From Candidatus Aminicenantota bacterium (lineage in GTDB: Bacteria > Acidobacteriota > Aminicenantia > UBA2199), in assembly GCA_016934475.1 (NCBI GenBank), contig JAFGST010000010.1:1-51559 (forward strand): a stretch of 51,559 bases of DNA. The letters are read 5' to 3'. The notes below the pieces were generated by a model. The model was not told the origin of the DNA. It did no database searches and saw only the letters and a program-made list of their open reading frames with translations. Both the position numbers and the translations under genes were made by a program. This document shows positions 28,881-36,574 of the stretch, one piece after another; within the stretch, counting starts at the first letter, position 1; each line of letters opens with the position of its first letter.

Positions 28881-30647
28881 TCAGTCCTTGACGATGGCGT
28901 TGAAATTGCAGGTCTCGAAACACTTACCGCATTTGATGCATGCGGCCGGGTCAATACGGTGCGGCTGTTTCTTCCCTCCCTGGATCGCCCCGACCGGGCA
29001 GACCCTGGCGCACAGGGTGCATCCCGTGCATTTGTCCTCCAGGATGAAGAAGGTCAGCAGCGGGCCGCAGCTGTGGGCCGGGCATTTCTTCTGGCGGATG
29101 TGGATCTCGTATTCGTCGCGAAAGTACTTCAGCGTGGTCAAGACCGGATTGGGCGCGGTCTGCCCCAGGCCGCAGATGGTGTTGCTGCGGATCTTCTCGG
29201 CCAGGTCCTCCAGAAGCTCGATGTCGCCCTCCCGGCCGCGGCCGTCGGTGATGCGCTCCAGGATCTCCAGCATGCGCTTCGTGCCGATGCGGCAAAAGGT
29301 GCATTTGCCGCAGCTCTCGTCCTGGGTGAAGCGCAGGAAGAACTTGGCCATCTCCACCATGCAGGTCGTCTCGTCCATGACCACCATGCCGCCTGAGCCC
29401 ATGATGGCCCCGGTCTTGTTGATCTGCTGGTAGTCAATCTGCAGATCGCCCATGCTTGCCGGGATGCAGCCGCCTGAGGGACCGCCCATCTGCACGGCCT
29501 TGAACTTCTTGCCGTCGCGGATGCCGCCGCCGATGTCGTAAATAATCTCCTTGATCGTGATCCCCATGGGCACTTCCACCAAGCCTCCGCGGGCGATCTT
29601 GCCGGCCAGGGCGAACACCTTGGTGCCCTTGCTGTTCTCGGTGCCCAGGGCGGCGAAGGCCGGGGCCCCGTTGGCGATGATCCAGGGAACGTTGGCATAG
29701 GTCTCGACGTTGTTGATGTTGGTCGGCTTGCCCCACAGGCCGCGCTGGGCGGGGAAAGGCGGGCGAAAGCGCGGCATGCCGCGCTGGCCCTCGATGGAGG
29801 CGATCAGGGCGGTCTCCTCGCCGCAGACAAAGGCTCCGGCTCCCTCCTTGATGTGGATCTTCAGGTTCATCGTGGAGCCGAAGATGCTCTTTCCCAGGAA
29901 TCCCCTCTTGCCGGCTTCTCGGATCGAGTGCCGCAGGCGGCGGACGGCCATGGGGTATTCGGCGCGGACGTAGATATAGGCCTCATCGGCCCCGCAGGCA
30001 TAGGCGCTGATCATCATTCCTTCCAGCACCGAGTGCGGATCGCCCTCCAGGGTGCTGCGGTCCATGAAGGCCCCCGGGTCGCCTTCGTCGGCGTTGCAGA
30101 TGATGTATTTCTTGTCGCCGGCCGCCTGGCGGCAGAAGCGCCATTTCAGGCCGGTCAGAAAGCCGGCGCCGCCGCGGCCGCGCAGGCCCGATTGCAGGAT
30201 GATCTCGGTGACCTCTTCGGGAGTGTATAGCTCCAGGGCCTTGCGGATGGATCCGTAGCCGCCACGGGCGATGTACTCGTCGATGGAGTCGGGATCGATG
30301 ACGCCGCAATTGCGCAGGACGATCCGTTTCTGCTTGGCGAAGAACGTATCCTCCTTCTCCTTGTCCAGGCCGCGGACGATCCATTCGGCGACGGGCTTGT
30401 CCTGCAGCACCTGCTCGTCCAGGATCCGCTTCACTTTGTCGGGCGTGACGTTCCCGTACATGGTTTCGCGCCCGTCCTCATCGATGACCTCGAGCAGGAC
30501 TTCCTGATAGCAGTTTCCCTTGCAGCCGGTCTCCATCAGCCGCACCGGGATCTTCTCCTTGGCGATCTCGCTCTTCAGGGCGGCCAGCACCTTCTCCCCG
30601 CCCGCCGAGACGCCGCAGGTGCCTAGGCCGATTTTTATGGTTTTCAT
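28881..30647 (-). CDS. NuoF/HndC-like NADH-binding subunit
   Basis: A 588-residue flavoprotein. The N-terminal 90 residues are a thioredoxin-like [2Fe-2S] domain (GTCGVSAGG, GCKGNCYQE). The central part is the NADH/FMN domain of complex I: RGGAGFLTGLKWRF, EGDPGAFMDRS and EYPMAVRRLRHS. A [4Fe-4S] motif SCGKCTFCRIG with a distal cysteine in TICGLGQ follows, and the C-terminus has two ferredoxin clusters (CTGCTLCARVCP, CIKCGKCFETC). This layout is that of HndC, HydB and StnB, in which NADH enters an electron-bifurcating complex. ATG follows AAGGAG. It sits between the NuoE-like and large subunit genes with gaps of 21 and 13 bases. Which subunit bifurcates cannot be stated from sequence alone. 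Confidence 0.92.
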   Translation of the reverse strand: MKTIKIGLGTCGVSAGGEKVLAALKSEIAKEKIPVRLMETGCKGNCYQEVLLEVIDEDGRETMYGNVTPDKVKRILDEQVLQDKPVAEWIVRGLDKEKEDTFFAKQKRIVLRNCGVIDPDSIDEYIARGGYGSIRKALELYTPEEVTEIILQSGLRGRGGAGFLTGLKWRFCRQAAGDKKYIICNADEGDPGAFMDRSTLEGDPHSVLEGMMISAYACGADEAYIYVRAEYPMAVRRLRHSIREAGKRGFLGKSIFGSTMNLKIHIKEGAGAFVCGEETALIASIEGQRGMPRFRPPFPAQRGLWGKPTNINNVETYANVPWIIANGAPAFAALGTENSKGTKVFALAGKIARGGLVEVPMGITIKEIIYDIGGGIRDGKKFKAVQMGGPSGGCIPASMGDLQIDYQQINKTGAIMGSGGMVVMDETTCMVEMAKFFLRFTQDESCGKCTFCRIGTKRMLEILERITDGRGREGDIELLEDLAEKIRSNTICGLGQTAPNPVLTTLKYFRDEYEIHIRQKKCPAHSCGPLLTFFILEDKCTGCTLCARVCPVGAIQGGKKQPHRIDPAACIKCGKCFETCNFNAIVKD

Positions 30648-30668
30648 TGCGATTCTCCTTGCACGGAT

Positions 30669-31187
30669 TCAGTCGGTCTGGGCGTGCTCGGCTTTCGTCT
30701 TGTATTCCTTCAATAGTTGCTGGACTTTCTTGGGCGTCAGGCGCCCGTAGGTTTCGTCATTGATGGTGATGACCGGGGATAGGGAGCAGCAGCCGAGGCA
30801 AGCCACCTTCTGCAGGGTGAACAGCCCGTCCTCGGTTGTGTCGCCCCCGCTGATCTGCAGCTCGTCCTCGATGACGCCGGCGATCCGTTCCGAGCCGTTG
30901 ACGTGGCAGGCGGTGCCGTCGCAGACCTTGATCAGGTATTTTCCCAGCGGCTTGAGGCGGAACTGGGAGTAGAACGTGATCACGCCGTAGATGTCGGCCG
31001 CCGGCAGGCCGACGATCTCGCTGATCTGATCGATGGCCGATTCGGGGATGAATCCGTAGGTGTCCTGGGCGGCTTGCAGCAGGGGGATCAGGGCGCCCCT
31101 TTCCCCCTCGTAGCTCCACAATTCGACCTTGAAACCGGCAAGGCCGTTCCGTTTCCTTGGGGCATTCAGCTCTTCATTGGCTTTCAT
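30669..31187 (-). CDS. NuoE/HndA-like [2Fe-2S] subunit
   Basis: A 172-residue thioredoxin-fold subunit. After a helical N-terminal region it shows the [2Fe-2S] ligands C89 and C94 (KVCDGTACHVNG) and C130 and C134 (VACLGCCSLSP), the arrangement C-x4-C-x35-C-x3-C of NuoE, HndA, HydC and StnA. It transfers electrons to or from the NuoF-like subunit. The ATG at 31187 has only a G-rich weak ribosome site. It is 24 bases downstream of the receiver protein gene and 21 bases upstream of the NuoF-like gene on the same strand. Confidence 0.93.
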   Translation of the reverse strand: MKANEELNAPRKRNGLAGFKVELWSYEGERGALIPLLQAAQDTYGFIPESAIDQISEIVGLPAADIYGVITFYSQFRLKPLGKYLIKVCDGTACHVNGSERIAGVIEDELQISGGDTTEDGLFTLQKVACLGCCSLSPVITINDETYGRLTPKKVQQLLKEYKTKAEHAQTD

Positions 31188-31211
31188 GCCCCCATTATCT
31201 TACATTTTGCC

Positions 31212-32222
31212 TTACATTTCAAACAGCTTGATGATCGGGGTCTCCTTGATGCGCAGCACGCCGTCGAGGGGCTTGATCTTGGACTGGATGACGCGATCGA
31301 TCTCGGCGAAGCTGGCTCCCTGCATCAGCAGAACCATATCGTACTTGCCATGAAGGCAGTCGCTGGAGACGACGTGGTCGTTCATGTACAGGGTGGGATA
31401 GATGGTTTCCAGCTTGTCTTTGTCGATCTCCAGGAAGACGTAGGAGGAGGCGCTTTTCCAGAAATTGGCGTTGTTGACAGCCTCCGGGTTCCCCTTTTCC
31501 CGACCCAGGGCCTTGTCGACGGTGCCGATGATGTTGCCGACGCTCTCGGGGAGGTGCGGCGACTCGACCGGCAGGAAGACGACTTCCCGCACGCCGGGGA
31601 GCTTGTGGATCTTGTTCTCCACCAAGGCCTGGATGTCGGACAGGGTTTCCGCCTGCAGCAGCAAGCCCAGGTCATGATCGCCCTTGAGGGCATCGCAGTA
31701 CAGCACGTTGTCCATGAAATACAATTCTTGATAGATATCGGTCAGGTTGGCTTCAGAAGCAAAATTCAGCAGGGCGTAGGCGCTGACCGCCTTCTTCTCG
31801 CCGGGGATCTCCTGCTCCATCTCCTGGGGTGCGTCAGCCGGGGTTTTCAGGGGGAGGTCGTTCAGGATGTTGGCCAGCTCTTCGGCGGTGAAAGGCTTCT
31901 CCAGATAGGCGTCGGCTTTCTGCGAGCGGGCGTCGGCTTCGGTCGCGTCGCTTCCGTAGCCGGTGATGACCACCACGGGCAACTCGGGATAGTTGAATTT
32001 GATCACCTTGAGCAACTTGAGACCGTCGATGTCGGGTAGGCGCACGTCGACCACCACATAATTGAGATCTTTTTGCTTTTGCTTGAACGCTTCCAGTGTT
32101 TTCAGGCCGCACATTCCGCTTTCGCAGGACTCGGTCTCAAACCCCTTTTGCAGCAAGCCCAGGGCCAGGCTCCGCTGCAGCGAAGATTCGTCGTCGATCA
32201 ACAGGATCTTTTTTTCTTTCAT
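31212..32222 (-). CDS. Receiver domain protein with two Lrp/AsnC-type ligand domains
   Basis: A 336-residue soluble protein. Residues 1-122 are a response-regulator receiver with all key residues: D10/D11, phospho-acceptor D59 in VVVDVRLPD, T87 and K109. After a linker there is an internal tandem duplication, residues about 147-219 and 260-332, each resembling the effector-binding (RAM, dimeric alpha-beta) domain of Lrp/AsnC regulators; compare LGLLLQAETLSDIQALV with MVLLMQGASFAEIDRVI. There is no helix-turn-helix, so it is unlikely to bind DNA directly. The ATG at 32222 follows AAGGAGC. It is the first gene of the Stn-like operon, behind a sigma-54-type promoter. It could sense an amino acid or reductant level and pass this to the complex or the sensor kinase; this is inference. 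Confidence 0.85.
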   Translation of the reverse strand: MKEKKILLIDDESSLQRSLALGLLQKGFETESCESGMCGLKTLEAFKQKQKDLNYVVVDVRLPDIDGLKLLKVIKFNYPELPVVVITGYGSDATEADARSQKADAYLEKPFTAEELANILNDLPLKTPADAPQEMEQEIPGEKKAVSAYALLNFASEANLTDIYQELYFMDNVLYCDALKGDHDLGLLLQAETLSDIQALVENKIHKLPGVREVVFLPVESPHLPESVGNIIGTVDKALGREKGNPEAVNNANFWKSASSYVFLEIDKDKLETIYPTLYMNDHVVSSDCLHGKYDMVLLMQGASFAEIDRVIQSKIKPLDGVLRIKETPIIKLFEM

Positions 32223-32278
32223 CTTTATGCTCCTTAGTTCTTTAATTTCAGGGGCTTTCGCTTCCCTGTAAAACAATA

Positions 32279-32294
32279 AGCAAGAGGGATGCCA
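32279..32294 (-). promoter_or_regulatory. Sigma-54 (-24/-12) promoter of the receiver/Stn-like operon
   Basis: On the minus strand the sequence TGGCATCCCTCTTGCT matches the sigma-54 consensus TGGCAC-N5-TTGCW with correct spacing: GG and GC are ten bases apart. Transcription would begin near 32268, leaving a leader of about 46 bases before the ATG at 32222. An NtrC-family activator and its kinase are encoded in the same operon. Confidence 0.7.
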
Positions 32295-32366
32295 AATCGG
32301 AAAAGCCAATATTTACTGTGGTTCTTGCTTGTTCAACGCTTTCCCCATGGGAGCGTTTTGCTTCGA

Positions 32367-32490
32367 TATTTTACAGTTTTTAGGCAAAAGTGCCATCCAG
32401 TCAGGGCTTTTTGACTTGTTAAATTATTTTACACTTTACGAATGGCCAGAATCCCTTATCCAGTAAGACTTTTACGCTGCTAAAATATTT
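32367..32490. repeat. Imperfect direct repeat in the divergent control region, candidate activator sites
   Basis: Two imperfect copies of about 60 bases start TATTTTACA (32367 and 32425) and both contain ATCCAGT (32395-32401, 32458-32464) and a following AG-CTTTT segment. Within them lie short inverted repeats GGCA-AAAG-TGCC (32383-32394) and CTTA-TCCAG-TAAG (32455-32467). They lie roughly 75 to 200 bases upstream of the sigma-54 promoter on the minus strand, the usual distance for enhancer-binding sites. They are also just upstream of nfnA, so they may serve either direction. The rest of the gap (32223-32633) holds no gene. Confidence 0.4.
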
Positions 32491-32633
32491 GCTGTATATT
32501 TTTTTGCTTGATTCTATTAGAATTGCATTTCAAAGGAGGGCGTTCTGGGCGGTTCATCTCCTTTTTCTCATGCAGATCGGCTTGAAATCGGGCGAGTTCT
32601 TTGCTACTTTAGGAGTCCGTGGAGGAAACGCCC

Positions 32634-33461
32634 ATGAACAAGGTCGTAGCCAAGGAATTCCTTTCGGACAACGTGGCCAGATTGGTCATCGAGGTCCCAC
32701 TCATCGCGAAGAAGCAGAAGCCGGGCCAGTTCGTCATTGTGCGCACCGACGATCGGGGGGAGCGTATTCCTCTGACGATCGCTGACGCCGACAAGGAGAA
32801 CGGGACCATCACCCTCATCGTCCAGAGGGTCGGTACCTCCTCGCACAAGATCTGCGATCTGAACGCCGGGGACGCGCTGCTGGATGTCTCCGGTCCCCTG
32901 GGTCGCCCCACGCATGTCGAGAAAGTGGGAACCGTGCTGGCCTGTGGCGGCGGCGTGGGCATTGCCCCTCTCTATCCAATCGCCAGGGCGTTCAAGGAGG
33001 CCGGCAACAGGCTCGTCACGGTGCTGGGTGCCCGCAGCCGAGATCTGCTGATCCTGGAAAAGGAGATGGCCGTGTTCGCCGATGAGCTGGTCGTCATGAC
33101 CGATGACGGCTCCTATGGCAAGAAGGGGCTGATTACGGCCGGCATCGAGGAAGTGCTGGTGCGCGAGCCCGTCCACCTGGTGGTGACCATCGGGCCGGCG
33201 GTGATGATGAAATTCGTCGCCCTGCTCACCAAGAAGCACAACGTCCCGACCATCGCCAGCCTGAACACAATCATGGTGGACGGGACCGGGATGTGCGGCG
33301 CCTGCCGGGTCACGGTCGGAGGAAGGACCCGCTTCGTCTGCGTCGACGGTCCCGAGTTTGATGCCCACGAGATAGACTACGACGAGATGATCAAGAGGCT
33401 GAACACCTATCAAAGGGAAGAACGCCTTTCCTATGACGCATTCCGGAAAACATCGCCCTGA
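32634..33461 (+). CDS. nfnA: NADH-dependent ferredoxin:NADP oxidoreductase alpha subunit (NfnA)
   Basis: A 275-residue subunit of the electron-bifurcating transhydrogenase Nfn, resembling the PyrK/sulfide dehydrogenase family. The FAD-binding domain at the start is followed by the NAD-binding region with LACGGGVGIAPLY, and the C-terminus has a [2Fe-2S] cluster (MCGACRVTVGG, then FVCVDG). It takes NADH and forms the bifurcating or small flavin site with NfnB. The ATG at 32634 is preceded by GGAGGAAAC; an upstream GTG is less likely. nfnB starts 12 bases downstream. The gene is divergent from the Stn-like operon over a 411-base region. Confidence 0.92.
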   Translation: MNKVVAKEFLSDNVARLVIEVPLIAKKQKPGQFVIVRTDDRGERIPLTIADADKENGTITLIVQRVGTSSHKICDLNAGDALLDVSGPLGRPTHVEKVGTVLACGGGVGIAPLYPIARAFKEAGNRLVTVLGARSRDLLILEKEMAVFADELVVMTDDGSYGKKGLITAGIEEVLVREPVHLVVTIGPAVMMKFVALLTKKHNVPTIASLNTIMVDGTGMCGACRVTVGGRTRFVCVDGPEFDAHEIDYDEMIKRLNTYQREERLSYDAFRKTSP

Positions 33462-33473
33462 AGGAGATCCATC

Positions 33474-34961
33474 ATGCCGGTTGATCTGCAGGAATTGAGC
33501 GCCGACAGGAACCAGGAGTGGAGAAACGAGCTGCGAAGCAAGTTGAGCGCCAAGGAGCGGAGCGCCTTGCCCCGCGTCCGCATGCCCGAGCTGGATCCCG
33601 GGCAGAGAAAAAAGGGCTTCGAGGAGGTCAACACCGGATTGAGCGCCGAGATGGCCGTCCAGGAGGCACGACGATGCCTGGACTGCGCCTCGCCCACGTG
33701 CATTTCCGGTTGCCCGGTGAACATCAATATCCCGGGATTCATCAAACTGATCGAAAAGGGGGATTTCCCGGCGGCGGCCAGGAAATTGAAGGAGACCAAC
33801 GCCCTGCCGGCCGTTTGCGGCCGGGTTTGTCCCCAGGAGATCCAGTGCGAGGCCAATTGCGTCTACCAGAGGATGAAAAAGCCGCCGGTGGCCATCGGCT
33901 ACCTGGAGAGGTTCGCCTCGGACTGCGAACGCCTTTCGGGAAACATCGCCATCCCGGCGATCGCCAGAGCGATCCCGCTGCAGGTCGCCGCCATCGGCTC
34001 CGGGCCGGCCAGCTTGACCTTCGCCGGCCTGATGGCCAAGCTGGGCTACCGCGTGACCGTCTTCGAGGCCCTGCATGAGCTGGCCGGGGTGCTGAGCTAC
34101 GGCATCCCGGAATTCCGCCTGCCCAAGAGCATCGTACGCTCGGAGATCGCCTATCTGGAGGCTATCGGCGTGGTCTTCGAAAGGAACGTGGTCGTCGGCA
34201 AGACCTTGACATTCGATGACATGAAAGGACAGGGATTCCGGGGATTCTTTATCGGCAGCGGCGCCGGTCTGCCGAAGTTCATGCACATCCCCGGCGAGAA
34301 TTCCATCGGCATCTACTCCTCCAACGAATACCTCACCCGCGTCAACCTGATGAAGGCCTACCAATTCCCCCGCTTCGACACGCCGATCGTCAGCGGCAGG
34401 CAGGTGGCGGTCATCGGCGGGGGCAACACGGCCATGGATTCGGTGCGCACGGCCGTCCGCCTGGGCGCCGAGAGGGCGATGATCGTTTATCGCCGCTCCG
34501 AGCAGGAAATGCCGGCCCGCATCGAGGAGGTGCACCATGCCAAGGAGGAAGGGGTCGAGTTCCTGACCCTGACCAATCCCGTCGCCTACCTCGCCGACGA
34601 GAACGGGCGGGTGAAGCAGATGCGGGTGCAGAAGATGGAGCTGGGAGCCCCCGACGATTCGGGGAGACGGCGGCCTGTGGTCATCGCCGGGTCCGAGTAC
34701 GCAATCGACGTGGACACGGTGGTCGTCGGCGTCGGCACCGATCCCAATCCCCTCATCCCGCAAACGGTCGGCGGTCTCGAGGTCACCAAGTGGGGGACCA
34801 TCGTGGTCAACGAAGAGACCATGCAGACCGCCGTGCCGGAGATATTCGCCGGCGGTGACATCGTCCGCGGCGGCGCGACCGTCATCCTGGCCATGGGCGA
34901 CGGGAAAAAGGCGGCCGAGTCCATGCACGCCTACCTGCAGCGTGGAACGAGCGCGACATGA
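33474..34961 (+). CDS. nfnB: NADH-dependent ferredoxin:NADP oxidoreductase beta subunit (NfnB)
   Basis: A 495-residue GltD-like flavoprotein. The N-terminus carries two [4Fe-4S] clusters with the pattern CLDCASPTCISGCPV and VCGRVCPQEIQCEANC. FAD and NADPH loops follow: AAIGSGPASLTFAGL and VAVIGGGNTAMDSVRT, with YRRSEQEMPAR, the NADPH-contact motif. With NfnA it oxidises NADPH and reduces both NAD and ferredoxin (or the reverse) by flavin-based bifurcation. AAGGAG precedes the ATG. A stand-alone glutamate synthase small subunit is the main alternative, but no large glutamate synthase gene is present and nfnA is immediately upstream. Confidence 0.93.
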   Translation: MPVDLQELSADRNQEWRNELRSKLSAKERSALPRVRMPELDPGQRKKGFEEVNTGLSAEMAVQEARRCLDCASPTCISGCPVNINIPGFIKLIEKGDFPAAARKLKETNALPAVCGRVCPQEIQCEANCVYQRMKKPPVAIGYLERFASDCERLSGNIAIPAIARAIPLQVAAIGSGPASLTFAGLMAKLGYRVTVFEALHELAGVLSYGIPEFRLPKSIVRSEIAYLEAIGVVFERNVVVGKTLTFDDMKGQGFRGFFIGSGAGLPKFMHIPGENSIGIYSSNEYLTRVNLMKAYQFPRFDTPIVSGRQVAVIGGGNTAMDSVRTAVRLGAERAMIVYRRSEQEMPARIEEVHHAKEEGVEFLTLTNPVAYLADENGRVKQMRVQKMELGAPDDSGRRRPVVIAGSEYAIDVDTVVVGVGTDPNPLIPQTVGGLEVTKWGTIVVNEETMQTAVPEIFAGGDIVRGGATVILAMGDGKKAAESMHAYLQRGTSAT

Positions 34962-34982
34962 CGCCGGGGAAGCGGCCCGGGC

Positions 34983-35753
34983 TCAGTCCCGCGCCTTCCC
35001 ACCCGTTTGCGCCGGTCCGTAATCGACGCGCACCAGGGTCAATCCCTTGGCCGGCGCCGTCTGCCCCGCCCGGCGACGGTCCTTGGAGGCGAAGATAACC
35101 GGGATGTCGTCTGCGGCGATCTTCCCCCGGCCGACGTCAATCAGCGTGCCGATCATGTTGCGCACCATGTAGCGCAGGAAGCTCTTGCCGCGAACGGTGA
35201 AAGTGATCTCCTCGTTCCGGAACCGCATCCTGAACTCGTCGATCTCGCGAACCTTCTTTTTCGCGGGTTCATCGGAGGAGAAGGAGGTGAAGTCCTTCGT
35301 GCCGATGAAATGGCGCGCGGCCCGGCGCATGGCCTTGAGGTCGAGGGGATAGGGAAGGTGCAGGGCGAAGCGCTGGCTGAACGGCGACTGCACCTGGCCC
35401 GTGAATACGCGGTAGACATAGGTCTTGGCGACGGCCCCGAAACGGGCGTTGAACGCCTTGTCCGCCAGTTCGCACTCCATGATGCGGATGTCCCTGGGCA
35501 GGAGCGAGTTCATCGCCCGGCGCAGCGATTCGGGCTCGATGGCGATCGGCAGATGGAAATTGGCGGTCAGGCCGCTGGAATGCACTCCGGCGTCGGTCCG
35601 AGAGCTCCCGGTGACCAGGACCTGCTTCTTGGCGATGATTTTCAGCACCCGGACCAGTTCGCCCTGGATGGTCCGGTACTCGGGTGCCTGGCACTGCCAG
35701 CCGAAGTATTCGCTGCCGTCGAAATGCACGACCACGCGGTAGTTGCTGCTCAT
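34983..35753 (-). CDS. truA: tRNA pseudouridine(38-40) synthase TruA
   Basis: A 256-residue enzyme that isomerises uridines 38 to 40 in the anticodon arm. Catalytic aspartate D54 lies in SSRTDAGVHSSG, and FHLP, ARHFIGTKDF and the C-terminal RNA-binding segment FLRYMVRNMIGTL match the family. The length is normal. It is the third gene of a minus-strand group (rpmB, LOG-like, truA), 16 bases after the LOG-like stop, and converges on nfnB. No clear Shine-Dalgarno sequence precedes it; translational coupling is likely. Confidence 0.95.
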   Translation of the reverse strand: MSSNYRVVVHFDGSEYFGWQCQAPEYRTIQGELVRVLKIIAKKQVLVTGSSRTDAGVHSSGLTANFHLPIAIEPESLRRAMNSLLPRDIRIMECELADKAFNARFGAVAKTYVYRVFTGQVQSPFSQRFALHLPYPLDLKAMRRAARHFIGTKDFTSFSSDEPAKKKVREIDEFRMRFRNEEITFTVRGKSFLRYMVRNMIGTLIDVGRGKIAADDIPVIFASKDRRRAGQTAPAKGLTLVRVDYGPAQTGGKARD

Positions 35754-35769
35754 GGCGACCCTGGGCGGC

Positions 35770-36258
35770 CTATTTCCCCTGGCAAAAGAAGTCGCCGATC
35801 AGGCGCATGGCCTCCTGGGGCGTCTTCACGGCGATGACCCCGGGAATGTCCCAGGTCTGGATGCCGAAGACCTTTTTGCCGAAGACTTGGGCATAGGCGA
35901 TCTCGGAAAGGGTCCCGTAGGAGCCGTCGACCGCCACCAGGACGTCGGCATTCAGCACCACCAGCGCGTTGCGCAGGTACCCCAACCCGGTGGGGACGGC
36001 GATGTCGGTGAAGGAATTGGCTTCCTGGGCCGCTTTTCCCGGCAGGATGCCGATGACCCACCCTCCAGCGGCCTTGGCCCCCCTGGCCGAGGCCTCCATC
36101 ACCCCTTTCAGTCCGCCATTGACCAGGATATAGCCGTTTTCGGCGACCAGACGCCCCATATCCTCAGCGGTCCGCAGATGCTCGGGAGAGGGGGCGCTGC
36201 CGCCGATGAGGCCAACCCGCTTTTTTGCCGACAATCCGCCTTCAGGTCGGAGTTTCAA
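35770..36258 (-). CDS. LOG-family (TIGR00725-type) protein
   Basis: A 162-residue Rossmann-like protein of the family often annotated as possible lysine decarboxylase. Motifs include KRVGLIGGSAPSPE at the start, GGLKGVMEASARGAKA and GSYGTLSEIAYA, the counterpart of the PGGxGTxxE signature of LOG cytokinin-activating phosphoribohydrolases. It may hydrolyse nucleoside 5'-monophosphates to the base and ribose 5-phosphate; activity of this subgroup is poorly known. I start at the TTG at 36258, with GAGAGGGG upstream; a further TTG eight codons in is an alternative. It lies between rpmB and truA on the same strand. Confidence 0.8.
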   Translation of the reverse strand: MKLRPEGGLSAKKRVGLIGGSAPSPEHLRTAEDMGRLVAENGYILVNGGLKGVMEASARGAKAAGGWVIGILPGKAAQEANSFTDIAVPTGLGYLRNALVVLNADVLVAVDGSYGTLSEIAYAQVFGKKVFGIQTWDIPGVIAVKTPQEAMRLIGDFFCQGK

Positions 36259-36272
36259 GCGGGGATCCCCTC

Positions 36273-36464
36273 TCAGACGGCTTTCTTGATCCTGCCGGAA
36301 CGGATGCAGGCGGTGCAGACCCTAAGGGATTTGGTCTTGCCGTCGACCACCACCTTGACCTTCTGCAAATTGGGCTCCCAGCGGCGGTTGGTGATCTTGT
36401 GGGAGTGGCTGACATTGTGGCCGTAAGTGGGTTTTTTCCCGCATATATCGCAGATTTTGGCCAT
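36273..36464 (-). CDS. rpmB: Ribosomal protein L28, zinc type
   Basis: A 63-residue large-subunit ribosomal protein. The start MAKICDICGKKPTYG and the segment ITNRRWEPNLQKVKV are typical of L28. Four cysteines (C5, C8, C50, C53) form the zinc-ribbon of the C+ form. The ATG at 36464 follows AAGGAGGAG. It is the first gene of a unit with the LOG-like gene and truA. A divergent C10 peptidase gene shares the promoter region. Confidence 0.96.
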   Translation of the reverse strand: MAKICDICGKKPTYGHNVSHSHKITNRRWEPNLQKVKVVVDGKTKSLRVCTACIRSGRIKKAV

Positions 36465-36495
36465 GGGTGACTCCTCCTTTTTCTCTGAAGTCCTT

Positions 36496-36524
36496 ATTTT
36501 ACACTTTTCCGGCGCGGAATGCAA
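36496..36524 (-). promoter_or_regulatory. rpmB promoter
   Basis: On the minus strand TTGCAT (rc of 36519-36524) and TAAAAT (rc of 36496-36501) are 17 bases apart, about 30 bases ahead of the rpmB ATG. Confidence 0.65.
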
Positions 36525-36527
36525 TCA

Positions 36528-36556
36528 TTGAAAACCGCCCCTTTCCGTGCTACGAT
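36528..36556 (+). promoter_or_regulatory. Promoter of the C10 peptidase gene
   Basis: TTGAAA (36528-36533) and TACGAT (36551-36556) are 17 bases apart; the ATG at 36575 follows GGGAGGCGAGG. The -35 box is only four bases from the rpmB -35 box on the other strand, so the two promoters face away from each other and nearly touch. Confidence 0.65.
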
Positions 36557-36574
36557 CGGGAGGCGAGGTCGATA

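Noticed and set aside
32416-32433. Rex-type redox repressor site (TTGTTAA-N4-TTTTACA).
   Set aside because: The right half-site does not match the inverted repeat and no Rex gene is in view; kept only as a possibility.
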